Positions 53,093-62,118 are shown, counted from the first letter of the stretch. The stretch: 64,000 nucleotides of DNA from Marispirochaeta sp963667435 (GCA_963667435.1 OY763414.1:2108001-2172000); one strand, 5' to 3'. Numbers and translations: made by a program. The notes: generated by a model not told the origin, from the letters alone.

Positions 53093-54591
53093 AGCTCGAG
53101 CATTTCCCGCAACCTATCTCCGACAATGGAAGTCAGCTGTTCCTTCCGGAAACGGAAGGACCAGTTTTCAGGCCCGACAGTAGAGGGGGTATTCATTCTA
53201 TCTTCAGTTCCAAGGGTAAGAATATCCTGCAGAGGAATAAGTGCAAAACCCGCATTTGAACTCAAAGCCATACGGATAAAATCCCAGACAATATCATGGT
53301 CATCCCTGGCAAGATACCGGCGCACCACATCTCGTATAGTGTCATCGCAGCTGTTGTACCAGCCAGCGGTGGTGTCATTATCATGGGTTCCGGTGTAGAC
53401 CACCGTGTTTGCCTCATAATTATGGGGAAGAAACTGATGATTCCCGTTAAAACAGCCATTCTGGTCAAACTCAAAGGCAAACTGGAGAACCCGCATACCG
53501 GGAAAAGAAAATTCCCGGCGAAGATTATCAACCTCTTCGGTAATTACTCCTAAATCCTCGGCGATCACCGGCAGATCCCCCCTGGATTTAAGCAAATCGG
53601 CAAAAAACTCCCCACCGGGAGCCTCAACCCACTCCCCTTCCATGGCAGTTTCCGCGTCCGCCGGAATGCGCCAGAAAGCCTGAAAACCACGGAAATGGTC
53701 AATACGAATCCAGTCAACCCTGCTAAGCACCGCATCTATCCGGGTCTTCCACCAGCGGAAGTCGTCATTTTTCAAATATTCCCAGTTATACAGGGGATTT
53801 CCCCACATCTGTCCGGTTTCAGAAAAATAGTCCGGAGGAACTCCCGCAACCGCCATAGGTCTGCCCTCCTCCCCCAGCATGAAGTTATCCGGCCAGGTCC
53901 AGACATCAGCACTGTCGGGCGCTACAAAAATGGGGACATCACCTATTATCTCCACTCCGCATTCGGCGGCATAGCTCTTAAGCCGCTTCCACTGGCGATA
54001 AAAGAAATACTGAATAACTCTGCCGGTCTCAAGCTCCTCTTCGAGTAACCGTCGCCATTTCTTTAAAGCTGATTCTTCGCGAAGACGGATATCAGTATCC
54101 CAGGACTCAGGACCTTCCGCACGGTTCAGAAAGCTGCGCCTCAGGGCGGTGTAGAGAACATAATCCTCAAGCCACCAGGACTCCTCCTCAAGAAAGCGAC
54201 TATATTCGGCTCCCCGGAAGGCGGCATCCTTAAAGAATCTTCCTGCGGCCCTTGTGAGAAGGTCGGATTTCCAGGGTATCACCAGATCAAAATCAACTCT
54301 GTGCTGGGAGAAATCCGGAATACCAAAAAAATCAGTATCAATAAGGAGCCCTTCCTCCCTGAGGAGGTCCGGACTGATAAGCAAAGGATTACCTGCAAAA
54401 CTTGAAAGTTCCGCATAGGGAGAGTTACCGTAGCCGGTGGGGCCCAATGGAAGAATCTGCCAGAGACCAGCTCCTGTGTTCTTGAGAAAATCCAGAAACT
54501 CATAAGCAGCAGGACCAATATCTCCGATACCGTAAGGCCCGGGAAGGGATGTAGGATGCATGAGGATCCCCGCACTTCGCCTGTCTATCAT
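53044..54591 (-). CDS. malQ: 4-alpha-glucanotransferase (amylomaltase, GH77)
   Basis: 515 residues from the ATG at 54591, with GGAGG six bases upstream; the longer TTG frame to 54648 overlaps the upstream stop and is unlikely. Transfers alpha-1,4-glucan segments in maltodextrin or glycogen metabolism. GH77 motifs: GILMHPTSLPGPYGIGDIG, LWQILPLGPTGYGNSPY, catalytic nucleophile in RIDHFRGFQAFW, acid/base in VIAEDLGVI, and THDNDTTAGWY. The last ten or so residues, past MLELYGRAR, are extra and lie in the 49-bp antisense overlap with the solute-binding gene. Confidence 0.95.
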   Translation of the reverse strand: MIDRRSAGILMHPTSLPGPYGIGDIGPAAYEFLDFLKNTGAGLWQILPLGPTGYGNSPYAELSSFAGNPLLISPDLLREEGLLIDTDFFGIPDFSQHRVDFDLVIPWKSDLLTRAAGRFFKDAAFRGAEYSRFLEEESWWLEDYVLYTALRRSFLNRAEGPESWDTDIRLREESALKKWRRLLEEELETGRVIQYFFYRQWKRLKSYAAECGVEIIGDVPIFVAPDSADVWTWPDNFMLGEEGRPMAVAGVPPDYFSETGQMWGNPLYNWEYLKNDDFRWWKTRIDAVLSRVDWIRIDHFRGFQAFWRIPADAETAMEGEWVEAPGGEFFADLLKSRGDLPVIAEDLGVITEEVDNLRREFSFPGMRVLQFAFEFDQNGCFNGNHQFLPHNYEANTVVYTGTHDNDTTAGWYNSCDDTIRDVVRRYLARDDHDIVWDFIRMALSSNAGFALIPLQDILTLGTEDRMNTPSTVGPENWSFRFRKEQLTSIVGDRLREMLELYGRARTIRAGSGGLV

Positions 54592-54644
54592 TCCGCCTCC
54601 AGATGCCGTGTATGCCATATCAGTACCGTAAAAAATGAGTTTTT

Positions 54645-55337
54645 TCAATGACGATGCACTATTTGGTCAACAAACTTCTTCAGATTCTTCCGGTACAAGA
54701 ATGCAAGCACGGTTATCAATACAACCAGGCTGGTTATAATACCTAAAAGAATCCAGTTGCCTCCAGCTGCGGCACTGCCCGCCATAACACTGGTTACAAG
54801 ACCCGGAAATCTGCCGGCAAGGGAAAGGATGAAAAAAAGAGGAATCCGAATGCTGCTTACCCCAGCAAGATAGCAGAGGGCATCCTTGGGAAAGCCGGGA
54901 ATCAGGAAAAAAAGAAAGAGTCCTGTATGTGCCCGACTGGATGAAATAAGATCGGAAAATCTGCGAAACCGATCATCACCCAGCAGTATGTTCACAAACC
55001 GGGAGCCGAAAAAGCGTCCGATAAAAAAGTTTACCCCCGAGCCAATCCCTATTCCGGCAAAGGAGAGAAGAAGCCCCTTTGCAGTTCCGAATAAATACCC
55101 CCCGGCTATCTGAGGCACCTCTCCGGGAATCATGAAAATAAGAACCTGTAAAAACTGCACCGCAATGAAAACAAGCGGTGCTGCCGGCTGAGCATCCACC
55201 CAGGATGCAAAACTGCGGGGATCGGTAAAAACCTGATTCAGCCTGTTCCAGTGAATCAGAACTCCCGCAGTAAACAGGAGTAGAAGCAGAGGGAAAATCA
55301 ATCCAATCAGAACTTCTGCCTTTCTGGATTTATCCAT
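54645..55337 (-). CDS. TVP38/TMEM64-family membrane protein
   Basis: 230 residues with about five membrane segments. The family core is seen as FLQVLIFMIPGEVPQIAGGY, LFGTAKGLLLSFAGIGIGSG, FFIGRFFGSRF and FFLIPGFPKDALCYLAGVSS. DedA/VTT-superfamily proteins are implicated in lipid scrambling or carrier recycling; the role here is unassigned. It precedes malQ by 53 bp and may be co-transcribed. ATG lies six bases after TACATT, with no Shine-Dalgarno. Confidence 0.88.
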   Translation of the reverse strand: MDKSRKAEVLIGLIFPLLLLLFTAGVLIHWNRLNQVFTDPRSFASWVDAQPAAPLVFIAVQFLQVLIFMIPGEVPQIAGGYLFGTAKGLLLSFAGIGIGSGVNFFIGRFFGSRFVNILLGDDRFRRFSDLISSSRAHTGLFLFFLIPGFPKDALCYLAGVSSIRIPLFFILSLAGRFPGLVTSVMAGSAAAGGNWILLGIITSLVVLITVLAFLYRKNLKKFVDQIVHRH

Positions 55338-55343
55338 ATCTGT

Positions 55344-55349
55344 AATGTA
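55344..55349 (-). promoter_or_regulatory. -10 box of the TVP38 gene
   Basis: Minus-strand TACATT ending six bases before the ATG at 55337. No good -35 box. Candidate leaderless start, weaker than the carD example next to it. Confidence 0.25.
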
Positions 55350-55401
55350 CAGAAACCACCACCTTCAGACTACCAGACAGGCCGTACTCATAGTTCAGGC
55401 T

Positions 55402-55430
55402 TTGACTCTCTGGCCCTGTTTCAGTATAAT
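55402..55430 (+). promoter_or_regulatory. carD promoter, leaderless
   Basis: TTGACT (55402-55407), a 17-base spacer and a perfect TATAAT (55425-55430). The ATG at 55438 is seven bases on, the normal distance to a transcription start. It is the only usable start codon for CarD, so the mRNA should begin with the start codon. Confidence 0.7.
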
Positions 55431-55437
55431 TACAAAT

Positions 55438-55956
55438 ATGGAATCAGCCGCACAGTCGAAAACCTCGACCCAATATAAAGTAGACCAGGAGGTGGTTTAT
55501 CCGCTTCAGGGTGTCGGAAAAATCACCAGTATAGAAGAGAAGGATTTCAAGGGAAAAAAACTCCTCTACTATATTGTCTACCTCGAAGTATCTGATATGA
55601 CAGTAATGATCCCGGTGGATAAAGCTGACGAACTGGGTATCCGGGCAATTGTGTCCAAGGATGAGTCGAAAAAGGCTCTCAAGCTTATTTCTGAAGAACA
55701 TGAACCCATTACCGCCGACTGGAAGATGCGCTATCAGATGAATCTTGATCTGCTTAAAAGCGGCAGCGTTATGGATATCGCAACAGTAGTCCGTACGCTC
55801 TATCACAGAAGCAAAATCAAGGAACTGCCTATTCTGGAGAGAAAGCTCTTCGATAGTGCCCTGAAACTGCTTGTAGATGAAATATCCTACTCCCTGGGGA
55901 AAGGCAAAGACGAGGTTGATACCCTTATCTTTTCCAGGCTGGAATCCCGGGATTAG
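55438..55956 (+). CDS. carD: CarD-family transcription regulator
   Basis: 172 residues. CarD proteins bind the RNA polymerase beta subunit through a Tudor-like N-domain and stabilise open promoter complexes. The N-domain is seen as YKVDQEVVYPLQGVGKITSI, KKLLYYIVYLEVSDMTVMIP and VDKADELGIRAIV (about 12-75). The helical C-domain follows: WKMRYQMNLDLLKSGSVMDI, VVRTLYHRSKIKELPILERK, FDSALKLLVDEISYSLG. The upstream frame to 55345 is covered by the promoter and is not coding. First gene of carD-ispD-ispF-nth, a grouping also known from other spirochaetes. Confidence 0.93.
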   Translation: MESAAQSKTSTQYKVDQEVVYPLQGVGKITSIEEKDFKGKKLLYYIVYLEVSDMTVMIPVDKADELGIRAIVSKDESKKALKLISEEHEPITADWKMRYQMNLDLLKSGSVMDIATVVRTLYHRSKIKELPILERKLFDSALKLLVDEISYSLGKGKDEVDTLIFSRLESRD

Positions 55957-55965
55957 TCTCTCGCA

Positions 55966-56631
55966 ATGAGAGCCGCTGTTATTGTTACAGCCGCCGGCTC
56001 CAGCCGGAGATTCGGCGGCAGCATGAAAAAAGAATACCTCAGCCTCGGTTCCGGAAGCGTGCTTTCAAGCGCACTTATGCCTTTCCTGAATCCTGCAATA
56101 TTTTCATACCTGGTAGTTACGGTTCCTGCAGAAGGGGAAGCAGATGCCCGGGAATCCCTTGCAGACTGCCCGAGATTGGATGAAATCATCTTTGTCACCG
56201 GCGGAGACACCCGGCAGGCATCGGTGTTTGAAGGGCTGAAAGCGCTGATGGAAATCAACCCTGAGGTTGTTCTGATTCATGACGGAGCCCGCCCCTGGTG
56301 CAGCAGTGATATCGCCGAAGCCGTAGCAAGAAGAGCCGCGGAAGCCGGCGGCTGCGCCCCTGCCGTACCTTCCGTGGACGCTATGAAGATCATCAGCAGA
56401 GAAGGGTTTATAATTGACCATCTCTCCCGTGAGACAACCTTCCGGATACAAACCCCGCAGGGATTTCTCTATGAAGACATCCTTGAAGCCCATGGTAAAG
56501 CAGCCAGCGACAGCGGAATCTATATTGACGATACCGAAATTTACGGCCGTTATATCGGCGCAGTTGCCACGGTTCCGGGAGATGAGGCCAACCGCAAAAT
56601 AACCTACCAGGAAGACCTGCTAAAGTCATGA
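55966..56631 (+). CDS. ispD: 2-C-methyl-D-erythritol 4-phosphate cytidylyltransferase
   Basis: 221 residues. Third step of the MEP isoprenoid pathway, joining MEP to CTP. Motifs: VTAAGSSRRFGGSMKKEYL (7-25, the CTP-binding loop), VTGGDTRQASV, LIHDGARPWCSSD (about 103-115), PAVPSVDAMK and RIQTPQGFLYEDILEAH. Normal length. It lies nine bp after carD and overlaps ispF by four bases (ATGA), so the two consecutive-pathway enzymes are coupled. Confidence 0.96.
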   Translation: MRAAVIVTAAGSSRRFGGSMKKEYLSLGSGSVLSSALMPFLNPAIFSYLVVTVPAEGEADARESLADCPRLDEIIFVTGGDTRQASVFEGLKALMEINPEVVLIHDGARPWCSSDIAEAVARRAAEAGGCAPAVPSVDAMKIISREGFIIDHLSRETTFRIQTPQGFLYEDILEAHGKAASDSGIYIDDTEIYGRYIGAVATVPGDEANRKITYQEDLLKS

Positions 56632-57110
56632 ACCTGAATATTCGCATCGGACTGGGATACGACCTGCACCGCCTGACAGAGGGCCGTCCTCTTGTCTTGG
56701 GTGGTGTAACCGTTCCCGCGCCGTTTGGTGAAGATGGCCATTCTGACGGAGATGTACTTATCCATGCGGTAATTGACGCACTTTTAGGCGCAGCTGCACT
56801 GGGTGATATCGGCATGCATTTTCCCCCTTCAGATGCGTCGTTCAAAGATATCGACAGCCGCATACTCCTATCCCGCACGGTTAAACTGCTGCGATCAGAG
56901 GGGTACCATCTTATAAATCTGGATGCCACGGTTATTCTTCAGAAGCCGAAACTGATAGAATACATCCCTGCTATCCGGCGACAGCTGGCTGCCGACCTCG
57001 AAACGGGCATTGAAAACGTAAGCGTAAAGGCCAAAACCAACGAGAAGGTGGATGCGCTCGGCGAAAGCAGAGCCATAGCGGTCCATGCAGCAGTTCTGAT
57101 CAGCAGATGA
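56628..57110 (+). CDS. ispF: 2-C-methyl-D-erythritol 2,4-cyclodiphosphate synthase
   Basis: 160 residues, trimeric zinc enzyme, fifth step of the MEP pathway. Visible: GLGYDLHRL (Asp and His metal ligands, about 9-17), PLVLGGVTVP, GEDGHSDGDVLIHAVIDALL (His ligand), LGDIGMHFPPSD and KAKTNEKVDALGESRAIAVH at the end. Four-base overlaps with both ispD and nth. Confidence 0.97.
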   Translation: MNLNIRIGLGYDLHRLTEGRPLVLGGVTVPAPFGEDGHSDGDVLIHAVIDALLGAAALGDIGMHFPPSDASFKDIDSRILLSRTVKLLRSEGYHLINLDATVILQKPKLIEYIPAIRRQLAADLETGIENVSVKAKTNEKVDALGESRAIAVHAAVLISR

Positions 57111-57772
57111 TCCTTAAACCGCCCCGGGACTGGATTTCCTTTTTTGAAACTCTGAGAGAAGCAACAAGGGAAGCACCGGTGCCTTCAATAAATCAGGTGG
57201 CCGGCGATGTTCCCGACCCGTTCCGAGTACTTATCTCCACCATCCTGTCATTAAGAACAAAAGACGAGGTAACCATAAGCGCCTCAGAGCGCCTCTTTGC
57301 CCTGGCAGACACTCCTGAAGCCATAGTGAACACGCCTGAAGCGACAATTGCAGATTTGATTTTCCCCTGCGGTTTTTATAAGACCAAAGCCAATACAGTA
57401 AGAACTGTATCACAGCTCCTGCTTAAGAATCACAACGGAAAAGTTCCCCACAGCTTTGACGCATTAACAGCACTTCCCGGTGTGGGTGCAAAAACCGCCA
57501 ATCTTACTTTAGGTCTGGCTTTCGGCATTCCATCAATTTGCGTGGACACCCACGTCCACCGCATTCCCAACCGCATGGGCTGGATCCGGACAGGAAGTCC
57601 GGAAGAGACAGAAACGTATCTGAAAAGAATTCTTCCGGAAGAATTCTGGATAGAAATCAACAGCCTTATGGTTGCCTTTGGAAAAACCATCTGTGTCCCG
57701 GTAAGTCCCTGGTGTGGCAGATGCCCTTATTCTTTGCAATGCCCAAAAGAGGGTGTAAAAAAACAGAGATAG
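57107..57772 (+). CDS. nth: Endonuclease III
   Basis: 221 residues. DNA glycosylase/AP lyase of base-excision repair. HhH-GPD features: LISTILSLRTKDE, the hairpin ALPGVGAKTANL with the catalytic Lys (about 127), and VDTHVHRIPNRMGW with the catalytic Asp (about 146). The 4Fe-4S loop has the C-x6-C-x2-C-x5-C spacing, CVPVSPWCGRCPYSLQC (about 197-213). It overlaps ispF by four bases and closes the carD operon. Its stop is eight bases from that of the convergent kinase gene. Confidence 0.96.
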   Translation: MILKPPRDWISFFETLREATREAPVPSINQVAGDVPDPFRVLISTILSLRTKDEVTISASERLFALADTPEAIVNTPEATIADLIFPCGFYKTKANTVRTVSQLLLKNHNGKVPHSFDALTALPGVGAKTANLTLGLAFGIPSICVDTHVHRIPNRMGWIRTGSPEETETYLKRILPEEFWIEINSLMVAFGKTICVPVSPWCGRCPYSLQCPKEGVKKQR

Positions 57773-57780
57773 TTACAGGA

Positions 57781-58968
57781 TTAATGGTCAACCGGAAAGA
57801 AAAACGAAAAATGCCCGCTTCCGGGAGCAACCTCCATGGTTCCGCCCATTCTCTGGGTCAGTCCCTGAATAAGTTGAATCCCCAGTGAAGTTTCGGCCCT
57901 TCGCATATAATCTTCAGGTATCCCGACTCCGAAATCCTGGTAATCCAGCAGATATCTGCTACGAACACGACTGAAAGATATACTGATTCTTCCAGGCTGG
58001 TTCGTACTGTACCCATGACGTACGGTATTAGTGATCAGCTCTGTAATAATCAGACCAATCCAGATACCACTGTCTGCATCTACTTCTGACTCGGCAATAT
58101 CATACTCAACAGTAAACCGGTCGCGAATGGTAATGGAATCGATTATCTGAGGAATGAGCTTGTTCAGATACAGCGACAATTCCACCGTCGAAAATACCTG
58201 ACCTTCATGCAGATGCTGGTAAACCAGGGCAATTGATTCAACTTTATTTCCAAGGTGTTCAAGCAGAGACTTGCAACCAAGGAAATCAGGCTCGTCCTGG
58301 CTTAGCCTGATAAATCCGAGAATCATGGCAAGAGAATTCTTAACCCGATGATGCACTTCCCGAAGGAGAATCTCCTTCTCGGTCAGAGCCTGCCGGATTT
58401 CCTCTGCGGAGCGTCCGCGATACATGGCATTCCTGGCAACAATAGAGATTCCCTGCAACATACCCGACTCGATCTCGCCCCAGGGATACCCCTCTTTAAG
58501 AAAAAGCAGAAACAGTGCATCAACACCGCCACGGACAGAAACAGGGGTTGCCGCAATAAGAGATGCCCCCCCTTCCTGCTCTGTCAATTCCGGTAACAGC
58601 TCCGAAAGTTTTCCTGTAAAAGACTGCTCTTTTGCCACCTTCTCTATATCGATTGCCGGACGGTTAACCACTGACAAAGCATCCTGAAGCTGATAAGGGA
58701 GGTTTTTATGTACTGAAAGAATAAAATTACCGGTAATCCCGTTTGCAAGGAAAACACCGCCTCCGGTGAACATTTCCAGCCCTAACAGAGATTCAAGCAG
58801 ATAATTGAACATATCAGTCAACGAGATGCAGTTGTCTGCTTTATCAATCAAACTGTAGGGAAACTGCTGGAGTTTGATAGTCTTCTGCAAATGTTCAACA
58901 TCAGAATGCAGTTCACGGTTTTCAACAACGAGTTCTTCAAGTTTTTTACTATAACTTTCCTGCTCCAT
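57781..58968 (-). CDS. Sensor histidine kinase, HisKA_2/HWE type with GAF domain
   Basis: 395 residues, soluble. N-terminal coiled coil (KKLEELVVENRELHSDVEHL), a GAF-like sensor (about 45-195), then the dimerisation/phosphoacceptor helix EKEILLREVHHRVKNSLAMI with the phospho-His, and an HATPase domain with IGLIITELITNTVRHGY (N box), YQDFGVGIPEDYM (G1) and LGIQLIQGLTQRMGG. The HHRVKNSL form marks the HisKA_2/HWE class. No response regulator is adjacent. A TTGAAA-N17-TAAGCT promoter may lie upstream at about 58985-59013. Confidence 0.9.
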   Translation of the reverse strand: MEQESYSKKLEELVVENRELHSDVEHLQKTIKLQQFPYSLIDKADNCISLTDMFNYLLESLLGLEMFTGGGVFLANGITGNFILSVHKNLPYQLQDALSVVNRPAIDIEKVAKEQSFTGKLSELLPELTEQEGGASLIAATPVSVRGGVDALFLLFLKEGYPWGEIESGMLQGISIVARNAMYRGRSAEEIRQALTEKEILLREVHHRVKNSLAMILGFIRLSQDEPDFLGCKSLLEHLGNKVESIALVYQHLHEGQVFSTVELSLYLNKLIPQIIDSITIRDRFTVEYDIAESEVDADSGIWIGLIITELITNTVRHGYSTNQPGRISISFSRVRSRYLLDYQDFGVGIPEDYMRRAETSLGIQLIQGLTQRMGGTMEVAPGSGHFSFFFPVDH

Positions 58969-59014
58969 GCTTCTTTACACAGGAAGCTTAGTGTTTTTCT
59001 TTGCCGATTTCAAG

Positions 59015-59045
59015 AAAAAGGCCCTGAAGACTATCTCCAGGGCCT
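59015..59045 (-). terminator. Rho-independent terminator after the fusA operon
   Basis: Minus-strand stem AGGCCCTG / CAGGGCCT (59038-59045 with 59019-59026), eleven-base loop, followed by a T run. It lies about 26 bases past the stop of the 59071 gene, ending the fusA-59071 transcript. Confidence 0.85.
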
Positions 59046-59070
59046 GAAATAAACTGTTTTTAGGTACTCT

Positions 59071-59775
59071 CTATTCCCGGGCAATAAGCATGGTTCGGGG
59101 ATCAAGCATCAGATGCATATCAGTGAGCTCTGTACTCTCGCGGTCCTTGACAACCTTCAGTTTAACGTGATCCCCGTCGTAAGCAAGGGTAATGATCACA
59201 TCAAGCGAATCCTCGAAAGGTTTAAGCTGAACAGGATGACCTGCTTCATCAAAATAGGGTTCTTCAGGTTTCAGAGAAGCACTGAACCATACCTCTACAC
59301 CTTTCTGCTCTGCGAAATTACGGATTTTTTTCAGATCATCAGCAGAGGCAATTGTGAAGTCGAATCCGTCGAAGAGAACCTGGTCCGCCGCGAAGTTACC
59401 ATCACTGATCATGGCACCTACGCTGTTGAGAATCTGCTCTGTGGAAATTCCCGCCTGATTGAAGTTCATGATCACACGGTTTTTGATAATTTCATCGTGA
59501 ACAGAGACAGCATTTTCAAGTTCTCTCTTCTTGGAAATCTCGCCGAAAATGTCTTCATACCAGCTGACAATATGATCGACCTTGGATGAAAAGGAGACAT
59601 GAATAACATGTTTCTCATTAAAGAGCTGATCAGTGGCTATATGCACCAGACAGGCAGTCTTCCCGACACCCTTCCGGGAGGCAAGCACACCAACGTGCCC
59701 CTTGCCCAGACCGCCGTGGATTGATTTCTCAAAAATCCTCAACGGACTGCGCTTGATAAGTTCAGATTTAACCAT
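59071..59775 (-). CDS. RecA/KaiC-fold P-loop ATPase
   Basis: 234 residues, cytosolic. The Walker A is VLASRKGVGKTACL (near 30-43) and the Walker B-like strand VLFDGFDF (near 138-145). Between them are SFSSKVDHIVSWYEDIFGEI and a charged helical region; KVVKDRESTEL near the end resembles the DNA- or partner-binding beta edge of RecA-like folds. I do not recognise a named family. It lies nine bp after fusA and shares its terminator, so it is co-expressed with the translocase; whether it works with the ribosome is inference. Confidence 0.72.
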   Translation of the reverse strand: MVKSELIKRSPLRIFEKSIHGGLGKGHVGVLASRKGVGKTACLVHIATDQLFNEKHVIHVSFSSKVDHIVSWYEDIFGEISKKRELENAVSVHDEIIKNRVIMNFNQAGISTEQILNSVGAMISDGNFAADQVLFDGFDFTIASADDLKKIRNFAEQKGVEVWFSASLKPEEPYFDEAGHPVQLKPFEDSLDVIITLAYDGDHVKLKVVKDRESTELTDMHLMLDPRTMLIARE

Positions 59776-59784
59776 TCCTACCCC

Positions 59785-61878
59785 CTATTTTCCTTGCTCT
59801 TTCCGCTTTTTCTCTTCGAACTCTTTCTTGAGATCTTCAGAGATTCCTGTCGGCACCCGTCCGTACTTTTCGAACTCCATGGTGTACTCCGCCTTACCCT
59901 GGGTAAGAGAGCGAAGAACAGTAGAATAACCGAACATCTCACTCAGGGGAACTTCGGCTTCCACCCGACAGAAGTTTCCGTCTTCGACAGATGCTACTAT
60001 TATACCCCGACGCTGATTAATTGAGCCGAAAATATTTCCCTGAAATTCATTTGGTCCTTCAACAGAGACCTTCATAATAGGTTCAAGTATAACCGGCTTG
60101 GCCTTTGCATAGGCTTCGCGAAAAGCGCCGATAGCAGCAATCTGGAAAGCCATATCTGAAGAGTCGACCGCGTGTGAAGCACCGTCCTGAAGAACTGCCT
60201 TAACGCCCACAATGGGGAATCCGATAAGAGTTCCCTTCTCAAGAGCAGACTGAAAACCCTTGTCACAGGCGGGGATATATTCAGTGGGAATATTTCCGCC
60301 CTTAACCTGGTTCTCGAACACATAGTTGCCTTCACCTTCATAGGGCTCAATATATCCGACAACTTTACCGTACTGTCCGGAACCACCGGTCTGTTTTTTG
60401 TGAACATAATCAAACGAAGCCTGCTGACTGATTGCCTCACGGTATGCTACCTGGGGTGCTCCAGTGACAACCTCTGCTTTATACTCACGCTTCATACGCT
60501 CAACGTAAACTTCCAGGTGAAGCTCTCCCATACCCTGAATTATAGTCTCATTTGACTCAGGATCAACATAAGTACGAAAAGTCGGGTCTTCTTTTGTAAA
60601 CCTGTTGAGGGCCTTGGCCATATTGTCCGATGCCTTCTTGTCCACAGGAGTAATTGCCAGGGTAATAACCGGGTTGGGAACAAACATTGAAGTCATGGAG
60701 TAGTTCAGATCGGGGTGACAGAAAGTGTCTCCCGATGCACACTCAACACCGAAGAGCGCTGCGATCTCGCCACAACCTGCCTCAGTGATATCTTCCATAC
60801 TGTCCGCATGCATCTTGATAAGGCGTCCAACCTTGAATTTCTTGCGGCTACGTACGTTGTAAAGCTCTGAACCTTTCTTGATCTCACCCTGGTAAACACG
60901 GATATAGGTAAGCTGACCGTATTGTCCATCTTCCAGCTTGAAAGCAAGCGCCACAGGGGGCTTTGCAGGATCTGAAGGCAGAACAATCTCTTCTTCGTTG
61001 TTATCCAGATCAAGGGCCTTGTTCTCAACCTCTGTGGGGTTGGGAAGGTAGGCAGTTACTGCATCAAGAAGGGACTGAACACCCTTGTTCTTGTATGCAG
61101 AACCGAGGAATACGGGAGTAAGATCCAGTGAAAGAGTTCCAATGCGCACAGCTTCGTGGATAAGCTCTTCAGTTACCTGCTCCTCCAGCATTGCTTCCAT
61201 AAGGTCTTCGGAGAACATGGAAACAGCGTCCAGCATGATCTCCCGGCGTTCTTCCGCCAGGTCCTGGAGTTCAGCGGGAATTTCCTTAATCTGGATATCC
61301 TCTCCATCATCTCCGTAGAAATAAACGGCCTTCATGGTTACCAGATCGACAACTCCCTCAAGCTTCTCTTCAAGCCCGATAGGAATCTGCATCATAATAG
61401 CATTATGACCGAGTTTTTCTTCAAGCTGATCCCGAACCTTGAAGGGGTTGGCTCCGGTACGGTCACACTTGTTGATAAATGCGATGCGGGGAACATTGTA
61501 GCGCTTCATCTGGCGGTCTACAGTAATAGACTGGGACTGAACACCACCTACGGAACAGAGAACCAGAATGGCTCCGTCCAGTACACGCAGGGCACGTTCT
61601 ACCTCGATGGTGAAGTCAACGTGGCCCGGAGTATCGATTATGTTAATCTGTGTGTCTTTCCAGGTTACGTTGGTTGCGGCGGAAGCGATGGTAATTCCAC
61701 GCTCTTTCTCCAGCTCCATGGAGTCCATGGTCGCCCCGACACCGTCCTTACCCCTAACTTCGTGTATTGCATGAATCCTCTTACAGTAAAACAGGATCCG
61801 TTCGGTAAGGGTTGTTTTTCCGGAGTCGATATGGGCGCTGATACCGATATTCCTTAGATGGGTAATATCTTGGCTCAT
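59785..61878 (-). CDS. fusA: Elongation factor G (spirochaete/mitochondrial EF-G1 type)
   Basis: 697 residues, ribosomal translocase GTPase. G1 is AHIDSGKTTLTERILFY (about 15-31), with Ser where most bacterial EF-Gs have His (AHIDAGKTT form). G2 is RGITIASAA, G3 DTPGHVDFTIEV, G4 NKCD. Domain IV is seen as MGELHLEVYVERMKREYKAE, HKKQTGGSGQYGKVVGYIEP. The AHIDSGKTTLTERILFY wording and the GATMDSMELEKERGIT segment match the EF-G1 group shared by spirochaetes, planctomycetes and mitochondria, in which a second EF-G does recycling. GAGAGG precedes the ATG. It is followed by the RecA-fold gene. Confidence 0.94.
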   Translation of the reverse strand: MSQDITHLRNIGISAHIDSGKTTLTERILFYCKRIHAIHEVRGKDGVGATMDSMELEKERGITIASAATNVTWKDTQINIIDTPGHVDFTIEVERALRVLDGAILVLCSVGGVQSQSITVDRQMKRYNVPRIAFINKCDRTGANPFKVRDQLEEKLGHNAIMMQIPIGLEEKLEGVVDLVTMKAVYFYGDDGEDIQIKEIPAELQDLAEERREIMLDAVSMFSEDLMEAMLEEQVTEELIHEAVRIGTLSLDLTPVFLGSAYKNKGVQSLLDAVTAYLPNPTEVENKALDLDNNEEEIVLPSDPAKPPVALAFKLEDGQYGQLTYIRVYQGEIKKGSELYNVRSRKKFKVGRLIKMHADSMEDITEAGCGEIAALFGVECASGDTFCHPDLNYSMTSMFVPNPVITLAITPVDKKASDNMAKALNRFTKEDPTFRTYVDPESNETIIQGMGELHLEVYVERMKREYKAEVVTGAPQVAYREAISQQASFDYVHKKQTGGSGQYGKVVGYIEPYEGEGNYVFENQVKGGNIPTEYIPACDKGFQSALEKGTLIGFPIVGVKAVLQDGASHAVDSSDMAFQIAAIGAFREAYAKAKPVILEPIMKVSVEGPNEFQGNIFGSINQRRGIIVASVEDGNFCRVEAEVPLSEMFGYSTVLRSLTQGKAEYTMEFEKYGRVPTGISEDLKKEFEEKKRKEQGK

Positions 61879-62118
61879 ATTCTACTCTACCTCTCAAATA
61901 TAAATGTATTTCCTGCTTTTCAAGCAATTTAGAGTCAGCAAGAAAGTTTTTATTCTTGTCAAATCAAGCAGGGGCGGAAGCACAGCTCCCACGGATGGCA
62001 ATACTATAGAAAATCTACATCTATTACAAGACCTGAAAATACACGACAGCCCCTGCTATATCCTTTATTAACAGAAAGTTAACCCTGTTGATGACTGGCA
62101 GTCCCGGGCAGCTAAGGC
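61879..62118. other. Divergent intergenic region fusA / DUF72
   Basis: 240 bp between two divergent genes. On the minus strand a perfect TTGACA lies at 61957-61962 but no good -10 follows at 16-18 bases; TTGAAA with a T-rich -10 nearer the gene is an alternative, so the fusA promoter is not settled. No RNA gene recognised. Confidence 0.3.

Noticed and set aside
54592..54648. N-terminal extension of malQ
   Set aside because: TTG start overlaps the stop of the upstream gene; ATG at 54591 has a good ribosome-binding site and matches the family start.
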